Shown: positions 57,480 to 64,000 of the stretch, piece after piece
Position numbering within the stretch: the first letter of the stretch is position 1
Layout of the letters: every line of letters begins with the position of its first letter
Assembly: GCF_963678635.1 (NCBI RefSeq)
Contig: NC_087070.1
Coordinates: 26,406,007 to 26,470,006, forward strand
Direction: 5' to 3'
Source: Symsagittifera roscoffensis
Taxonomy: Eukaryota > Xenacoelomorpha > Acoela > Convolutidae
DNA length: 64,000 nucleotides
Position numbers and translations under genes: made by a program
Notes under the pieces: generated by a model
Databases searched by the model: none
Told to the model about the DNA's origin: nothing
The model's input: the letters and a program-made list of their open reading frames with translations, nothing else

Positions 57480-58427
57480 GTGTACCTCAGTAAAGAACTA
57501 GACCCAGACGAACAAAAGTTGGAGAATATCGCTCTCAAATCGGGATGCCATCTCATCCAGAACGAAAATGTCAGCTCGAAGGACCTTCGAATACGTAATA
57601 TAAAGACAGAAGTCAATGTGAGGAGCATCCTCCAACTGAATAGGCGAATGACATTTGCGAATGCAATAGCCACTAACGACTATGATATACTGTGCATCAG
57701 CGAAATATGGCTAGTACAAGAAGTCCTAGACGGGGCTCTATTTTTACTCGAATACAACCTTTACAGAAGTCATCGCGTGAACGACTCATTGTCTACAAAT
57801 CATGGCGGTGTCATCATTGCAATTAGAGGGCTGATACACAAAAGAATCCATTTGGAATTCAAACACGAGTGCGTCATTGTTCAGGTCTACAATTAGGGTC
57901 ACTCAACACTTATATGCTGCTTTACAACCCGCCCAAGAACAGCCCCTATAGATTGAGCACACATGAGTTCCTTGTCATTTTGCAAACTCGGGACGAATTA
58001 AAGATTTCCCAGAACGTTTGCAATATTATACTAACTGGTGTCATCAACCTACAAGAAACAAGCTGGGAAAGCAGTGTCAGAGGATGACTTCGAGTCTTCC
58101 ATTACGGAGAGGCTTTATCGAACGGGGCTTCGTCAGGTATTGCCAAACCAAAAAGATAAAAATCGGGATGTTTTCCTGACTCAGGAACCAGAACTCGTGG
58201 AACACTCATGCACCGATAATAAAATTGAAACTGTCTACTCGATCCCTAAGAAGAAGCTTTCCGACCATCACGCCTACGGAACAGTGTTCTCTTTCGAGTT
58301 CAAAACCTCGATACCACCTACAAAGAAAAATACGCCTTCAAAAAAGCTGACTGGAATGCTTTCAATGAATGCATATATGAGCGGCCTTTCAATCCGAACT
58401 GTTATAGCAATGTGGACGAATTGGTGA
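57480..58427 (+). pseudogene. apurinic endonuclease domain of CR1/jockey-like element
   Basis: 57480-57896 runs from an ORF1-like end (YLSKELDPDEQKLENIAL) into an endonuclease start (DYDILCISEIWL, SHRVNDSLSTNHGGVIIAI). In AP-type endonucleases the Glu of ETWL is catalytic and is kept here as EIWL. After frame changes the third part (58038-58427) carries KKLSDHHAYGTVF, the SDH block that holds the catalytic Asp-His pair. Two frameshifts and a TAG separate the pieces. The enzyme would nick the insertion target, but this copy is inactive. Confidence 0.65.
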
Positions 58428-58811
58428 AACAATGTGCTCATGGCTCCGAAAACTAACGACGAAAATACACCTTCAGTAATGGCTTACCGATCCAAAGTGC
58501 CACCCGGGATCTGTCCATCAACCTCGCACTTGATGAAACAAATTGGAATTATGCTTAGAAAATATTAAAAATCTCCAAAACTGACGCTTCGAATTAGAAT
58601 TTTCGCTTGAATTAGAATCTTCACTACAGAAATACCTCAAATCATTTCATATGAATAAGCCGTTCTCAGACAAAGTGTACCTATAGGATAACGAGAACAA
58701 TAAACGTAACGACCAGCAGAATTGTGAACTCATCAATGTGTTCGTCTCGAATGTATTTTCACAAGAAGGTAACAGTACTCCCCGAACTACGAAAATTCAT
58801 ACCTTGACTTC

Positions 58812-59516
58812 ATGCAAGTGGCGGAAGAAGAGATAAAGCACTTCCTAATAAAACTGGACGTGGACAAAGCCTGCCTACCTAACATTATAGGCAACATTTT
58901 TCTGAAGAATTTGCCTGGATTAGAAAAGTCCTTGAAGCCAAACGTCTCGAAACACATCCAAAAAAGCAACCATAGAAAAAAAGTCAATGCTTTTATAGGA
59001 TATGTTGTCCCTGTACTAACATATTTCACACAGGTATGGAACCCCTCCAAAACCGTTATTAAAAAGATCAAAAAGTTCATAAGGAAGCGACTTCATGGTT
59101 ATGCAACGGCTGCACCGACTACAAAGTGAGACTGCTCCGTACGAAAATCCTGCCGCTATCCATGTACATGGAACTGCGTGATGTGCTGTACTATATTTCA
59201 GTGCTGTAAGGAAACTACGAATCTGATGATATACCTGCAATATCCAGTTGCGGAGGTTCAACACGACAACAAACTGAGCTCGGCGTGTCGCGACCCCGCT
59301 TAAGAAAAAACTTTTGGATCCGAGCGCCCAAACTACTGAACATAGTACAGAGGAGTGTGAAAACAGATGGTGTAATCGACAAAATTACAATTACAAAGCT
59401 ATATCAAACGTTCTTCCGAGAAAAGTTCAACTAGGTGAACTCATTTACATGGCGAGGTCAATGCATTTGTGGAACCTGCAACACCCTGAAAAAACTCAAT
59501 TTTGTGCCAGATGATA
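58812..59516 (+). pseudogene. RT remnant and C-terminal tail of CR1/jockey-like element
   Basis: 58812-59129 begins with the N-terminal RT block (EEEIKHFLIKLDVDKACLPN, LKNLPGLEKSL). Within 10 residues it switches to NHRKKVNAFIGYVVPVLTYF and QVWNPSKTVIKKIKKF, the block that normally follows the RT by ~200 residues. The palm is therefore deleted. The tail continues in other frames (RAPKLLNIVQ, then GTCNTLKKLNFVPDD) to TGA at about 59519. Confidence 0.6.
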
Positions 59517-59519
59517 ACT

Positions 59520-61977
59520 GAGGGGTGAAAATTTTTGGAAAATTGTTCTAAAGCCTTTACTACTACTACATTGCGTCGTTTAATTTTTGTGCGCGCGTGT
59601 GTATGAAGGGCAAAGGAACATTAAAACTTAAAATTAGTGTTGAAGTTTCTCTCGGCCTAAAGGGTTTCTGCTGAGGTATTATTGGCTTTGTTACCGATTG
59701 GAAGACTTTCTTTCGATGTTATTTTCATATTCTGTTGCTTTGGCTTGTTTTTTTTTAAACTAGCTTCATTCATTTTGATATTGCTATTTTCTCTGCTGAC
59801 ATTATCAATTTCTTGAAAATTTAAAAAAAAACTTTACCTAGTACTGAGGTGAAGAAGTTAACTGGTAATAATTACGTTTTCAAATAAGTTTCTTGAAACA
59901 ATTATTCATTTTTTTCGGAATCTTAGTTTCTGTCCTTGTTTCCGTCGGTTCATTTTCCGCTTTTTCCTCAAATGCTACTTTTATTATCGGGTACAGTTTT
60001 TTATCTGCGTTTTTTCTAAAGCATGGATTTTCTACAGTTTTTAATATACTTGAAAGTCCAGTAATTTGAAAGTTTACCAAATCTATTTCCGGGACAACGA
60101 AGGTCTATGGTACGAATCGGGCTAGAAGCTGTTTTTGCAAATTTTGATGGTTAATTAATTGGTCTTTCTTGTTCTCTTTCTTTTATTATTGTCGCTTGAT
60201 ATGCCAGAGCGCGAATTTTCTTTGTCATGTCATTAATTATCAATATTTTGATTTATTCCTATATATTCATTTTGATTTGTTCCTATAATTATAATTTCAA
60301 AAAGCCCTGACTTTGTTTTATTTCATTTTTCGCTTGATAGTTTTATCTGACTTAAAGGGTTTTGGCTTATATTATATCAGCTTAGTCAAATAAATTTGCG
60401 TTGTTTGAAAGAAAAATAATCTTTCCTCCTTTTGGGCTTCCCGGCGAGGTGGGCGTAAAAGTTTTGTATTTCAAAACCTTAATATTTCAAAATTGTCGCT
60501 AACAACTCGGCTTAATTTTTTCCACTCGAAAATTTTTTGAATAATTTTTTATGCTGGAGATTGTTTTTTTGCATATTTTCATCAATTTGAGCTTCATTCG
60601 AGACAAGCGTAAGAAGTTTTAGATGAGGTTTTTTCTGCACTGAATTTTTTTTTTTGACTTATTGGCTTCCGTCTCATTTTATGTCCGCTTGCGTATAAAG
60701 TTATGTTTTTCTGTTCCGCTTCTCCTGTGTTTAAATTTTGAAGCTCCCCAGAAGTACATGAAAAAAAAACCCCAATTGTATCTTAAACAATTGCTTGAGG
60801 AAGCGTTAGATGTGAAACAAAAGTTTAAATTGCTAAGGCATGGATGATCATTTGGTTTCGAATTGTTGATAGGAAACTTAAGTGTTGAGTTTATTTTCCT
60901 CCATTTGTATTGTTGGGCAGAAATTCTTCCGAAAATCACGGTTGAACACAGTTTGTTGACTATTATCTCAGATTGGATTTTGTAATTAATGTTAAACGGT
61001 TTTGATCAATCTTAAATGGCCGAAGACTGGTAACTAGGGTTCGCCTCTGTAATAGTTGAAATAATTCGAGACATGGATTCGGGTCTATCCGTGAACTAAA
61101 TGTACTAAATTGTACCAGAAAATCAAATGAACAAAAATAAAAGCTTAGACGAGAAGTAAATTAGATAGCAGGCGGAAGTTTTTAATTAGCTTTCTTGCAG
61201 TAAGTTTAATTTCTAAATGATAAATATTCACATTTAAAAATAAATAAAATTTTCTGTTGTCAATGTCGCCATATTGAAACGAGTTTTTGCGCAAGAAAAA
61301 GGTGTTTAATTGATCTGGTAATGTGTACTAATGGTCCTAGGTTGTTTACTGATTAGATTATTCCTGCGTTTCATTGACTGAAGAGGGTTTGATTAGATAA
61401 AACGGGATAAATACTGTGCGCTGAGAGCATCTCATGTTTCACGTGACCAAGAGGTTTGCCAGTTATTCTTTGAATTGGTTGGTAGATAATTTAATTGCAG
61501 CTGGTTGATGTACTCACTCTTATTCTTTGCAATTAGGTTATCTTTCTGAATCCTTTCACTTCATAATTGTGGATTGAAACTGGCAGTTTAGTGCTGGTTA
61601 ATCATAGTCGTTGCTGATGATTGTATAATTGGAAACTGGACATTGTTTTAGGTTATAAAATTACGAAAATTAACTTAAAATCACTTGGGGTGAAATACTC
61701 GCTCATTTTTTCGAAGAATATTCATTTAACTAAGACGTGTTTAATGAGTTGCCTCTGTCAACACTCACCAAAGGTAAACCTCTAGCTATACATAAGTTAC
61801 AGTTATACATCAGTCTATTAGGCTTAATTGTCAAAGTCTGTAAGAATACAACTCTGGTAGTTTTAACTTGATTTTCTCCAAAACTGAACAGTTCACTTTA
61901 TTGTCACCTCTAGCCGTGGTAGAACTATTTCCGCTATTTTGTTTGAAAAATTTGCTATAATATTTTCTATGTTTTAG
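59520..61977. other. AT-rich intergenic or intronic sequence
   Basis: 2.4 kb with no recognised repeat or coding exon. Short ORFs (minus 60080-59880; plus 60662-60847, KKPQLYLKQLLEEALDVKQK) lack clear splice sites or family resemblance. It may be the upstream intron or flank of the gene at 61978. Confidence 0.4.
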
Positions 61978-62031
61978 AAAGTGGGGCACACGACCTTGAA
62001 TGCCAACAATGAACCACAGAAGTTCAAAAAG
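61978..62031 (+). CDS. host-gene exon a (partial gene, unidentified)
   Basis: 54 nt flanked by a TTTTAG acceptor and a GTGAGA donor. It is open as 18 codons (KVGHTTLNANNEPQKFKK) and joins the next exon in phase 0. The reading, with canonical sites at both ends and phase agreement with two further exons, is the best evidence for a spliced host gene in the window. Upstream exons are not found. Confidence 0.6.
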
Positions 62032-62207
62032 GTGAGATTATCGAAATAAGTTTAATGGACTTAATGACATATATATTTTAAAATGTGTATGAAATTAAAA
62101 CTTTCCTTTCAATTACTGTGTATTTTGATTATTTCTGGGGGTGAATAATGAATAATGGGTATTGATTAGTATATTTTACTGTGGTCTAATCGGTGTGGTG
62201 TGTGTAG

Positions 62208-62306
62208 TTGGAACTTGAGAACCTGCAGAGATCCATCCAACATGGCATGCTCACAGTCATCTCTAACAAGAAGCTGTACGAGCCAGAACGACAGATGCTC
62301 ATGGTG
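62208..62306 (+). CDS. host-gene exon b
   Basis: 99 nt, 33 codons, phase 0 on both sides, between a GTGTGTAG acceptor and a GTATGT donor. It encodes LELENLQRSIQHGMLTVISN and then KKLYEPERQMLMV, a probable helix. Codon content is GC-richer than the AT-rich introns (62032-62207 and 62307-62504). I cannot name the protein. A helical or coiled-coil protein is plausible. Confidence 0.7.
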
Positions 62307-62504
62307 GTATGTACAATACTCTCCCCAGATCAATATTGAAATTTCATCCAAGTTGTCAAAGCAGAAAAGTAGCATTTGGAACGTATCCAATTTTTCTCTA
62401 TTGTAGTTGGTTGGTTGATTGAAACTGGAAAAGATTAGTATTTTGATGTCATTTTTGAGAAGACTTTGTGAAAACTGCAATTGATTGTCTGAAAACTGTT
62501 TCAG

Positions 62505-62539
62505 GATCTGGAGCAAGTGGTCATGCTCAACATCCAGGG
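62505..62539 (+). CDS. host-gene exon c
   Basis: 35 nt after a GTTTCAG acceptor, before a GTGAGT donor. It encodes DLEQVVMLNIQ plus two bases (GG), so the next intron is phase 2. It continues the helical character of exon b. No later exon could be identified up to 64000. Confidence 0.65.
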
Positions 62540-62903
62540 GTGAGTAAAACCTTAAATGTTACACCAATACATTGTACAACACCAATAGTTATAGAAACCG
62601 TCAATCAACGAACTCGATGTTTTGTGACTCTAAAATGGACACTTTTTCTCTTAAGCTTAAGATTAAGACAATTTATTCACAAGAGAAAGGACCAACATAC
62701 GAGCTGTACAGATCATCTAGGCTACCGCTGTTCCCTGTTTAAGAACTACATGCAGTTTTTTTGGTTATTTTCGGGGCTGGGTAATGCTGCATGAAGCGAG
62801 ACTTAACCACTTCACCACCGCTCCCCTCTTTTTGCTTCTCTGATTAATGTTCCGACTTTCACGGAATATTTATGTGTGGGCTGGTTTTTAAGAGTGGATG
62901 AAC

Positions 62904-63000
62904 GAGTGGCGTTGTAGTGCATCGGTAGTAGTGGCGTTGTGGTGCATTGGTAGTGATGGTGCCCAGCAATCATATCGGGTTCAAATCGCACGAGCGCTAC
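62904..63000 (+). repeat. tRNA-derived SINE-like head with duplicated 5' part
   Basis: 62931-63000 resembles a tRNA. A 7-bp acceptor-like stem can form between GTGGCGT and GCGCTAC. There is an A-box-like TGGTGCATTGGTAG and a B-box-like GGGTTCAAATC. The T stem does not pair well, so it is not a functional tRNA. The first ~27 bases (GTGGCGTTGTAGTGCATCGG) occur once more immediately upstream at 62905. AT-rich sequence follows, as in a SINE body. Confidence 0.5.
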
Positions 63001-64000
63001 TATTTACAATGTGAGCCACAGCTTAGTTACCCTTAGATAATTAAGCTTCGGGTTAGGCTTCTGGCTGGTTAACTAAAAAAAGACTTTTACATAGATTGTG
63101 ACGCTTTTTTTGTTTTTTGTTCCGGAAAAGGCTTAGAAGTTCGGGTTCAAATTTTATTTTTCGCTATTCGATTTATGATTTAAGTTCATTTCTTTTCCTT
63201 TGTAAACTCCACTATCGAACAGCGAAACTAACGAACAGCAAAAGAGAAAAACGTGATCAACTTCTAATTTCAAAAATGGATTCCCAGCTGAAAAAAATAT
63301 CACTCATTAATCCAGTGTTTTCAATAAGTGATAAATCTAAATGGTTCTATTAATACAATTTTTTTTATTTATTACATTAATTATTTCTTTGAAGTATGAA
63401 AATTGAAGTTTTTTTTTCAAATAACAACTGTTTATTTTTTGTTTTCTTGCGTTCATGACACTTTTCCAACTTTCTACTGGCTAAGTTTTCGTTTACTTAC
63501 GTTCGTTGACTCATTTTGATCTGTATGTTAGCTAGGTTTTTCATTCAGTCATTTTTTGAAGCATGAACTCAGCATTTTTGACAAAAGTACCAATTATTTT
63601 TTTATATAATCTGAATAATATTATTGTCCCGAGCTCAAATTTAAGCATTTTTTACATATGATTGTTTTTGTGCAGTTATGGAAATTCAAAAATTGCTAAT
63701 TTGTCACTTTGGGGCTCATTACCGCACGAAACGTTGTTTCTAATTCAATTGAGGCCGGTCATTTGTTCTTGATATTAGTATACAGGACGCTAATGACATC
63801 CCTATGTAGTTTACATTAGCTTGCAGGAGATAAAATGAAGATATAATTGTTTCCCTTTTTTGCTCATTTCCTTATTTTTGGTTTTGTAATCGGGAACTAG
63901 GCTTTTTTCCCCTAAACAACTTTTCATACATATCTGTAAGAAGTTGTGAAGTTGCCTTATTAGTGAATCTTAGCAAGTTTGAAACTCCTTCTCACTTGGC
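63001..64000. other. AT-rich sequence after the SINE-like head
   Basis: No exon or RNA recognised. 63120-63260 weakly resembles 56455-56650. The ORF at 63117-63353 is Lys/Ser/Phe-rich and probably chance. Confidence 0.35.

Larger units (their letters stand above)
57190..59516 (+). mobile_element. CR1/jockey-like non-LTR retrotransposon, decayed and internally deleted
   Basis: It shows the order of an apurinic-endonuclease-type LINE: an ORF1-like C-terminus (about 57230-57590), an endonuclease domain (57590-58430), a short RT start joined directly to the post-RT region (58812-59129), and a C-terminal tail with WIRAPKLLN-like sequence and a Cys cluster (CICGTC, about 59460-59500) before TGA. 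The main RT palm, including the YADD box, is deleted. Several frameshifts are present. Confidence 0.65.

Noticed and set aside
60741-60846. Possible exon encoding KKPQLYLKQLLEEALDVKQK
   Set aside because: No convincing acceptor and donor pair in a phase that fits the 61978 exon. Left as intergenic.
62468-62794. 108-codon ORF overlapping exon c
   Set aside because: It starts in the intron and runs through the GTGAGT donor in another frame. The spliced reading fits better.
62931-63000. Functional tRNA gene
   Set aside because: The T stem does not pair, the anticodon arm is not convincing and the 5' part is duplicated. It is better read as a SINE head.

Overview
The window looks like repeat-dominated DNA from a metazoan nuclear genome. 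It is AT-rich, has no bacterial-style operons, and holds GT-AG introns, LTR and non-LTR retrotransposon pieces, minisatellites and a tRNA-derived SINE-like sequence. The species cannot be named from sequence alone. Giant Ty3-type elements with extra ORFs are known from flatworms, but that is only a hint.

Layout. (1) 1-14.6 kb is an array in which a ~0.79 kb repeat, read here as an LTR, alternates with a ~2.5 kb unit. That unit carries a decayed reverse transcriptase of the 'EGTTQGDP' non-LTR type in antisense. A second unit of unknown nature (C) interrupts the array twice. (2) 14.6-24.5 kb is a large inverted arrangement: an LTR, primer-binding site, leader and gag fragment read rightward, and a second set reads leftward. 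(3) 24.8-54.1 kb is bounded by two directly repeated copies of a second LTR family (TGTGCC...TACA). I read it as one giant, decayed Ty3/gypsy-type LTR retroelement. Its order is 5' LTR, candidate primer-binding site, long leader with a hairpin minisatellite, triplicated gag with a CCHC knuckle, aspartic protease, reverse transcriptase (YVDD), RNase H, internally deleted integrase, GPY/F-like tail, macro-domain-like ORF (two full copies and one partial), then ~7.5 kb of extra coding-like DNA (coiled coil, SGNH-hydrolase motifs, a long unknown protein), and the 3' LTR. The 3' LTR is split by a 5'-truncated non-LTR element (restriction-like endonuclease type) with an 11-bp target-site duplication. 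(4) 54.1-59.5 kb holds relics of other non-LTR elements, including a CR1/jockey-like element with an apurinic endonuclease domain. (5) 59.5-64 kb is mostly AT-rich sequence with three good exons of an unidentified host gene at 62 kb and a tRNA-like SINE head at 62.9 kb.

Almost every coding region of the mobile elements is broken by stops, frameshifts or deletions, so the window is a fossil bed rather than a set of active genes. The most unusual part is the giant element's cargo: a macro-domain-like protein that has lost probable catalytic residues, and a polyprotein with a complete set of SGNH motifs. The hexamer CTTGAG is also conspicuously frequent on the plus strand of the 43-51 kb part. 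The assignment of 43-51 kb to the same element rests on the flanking LTRs. A nested or separate element is the main alternative.
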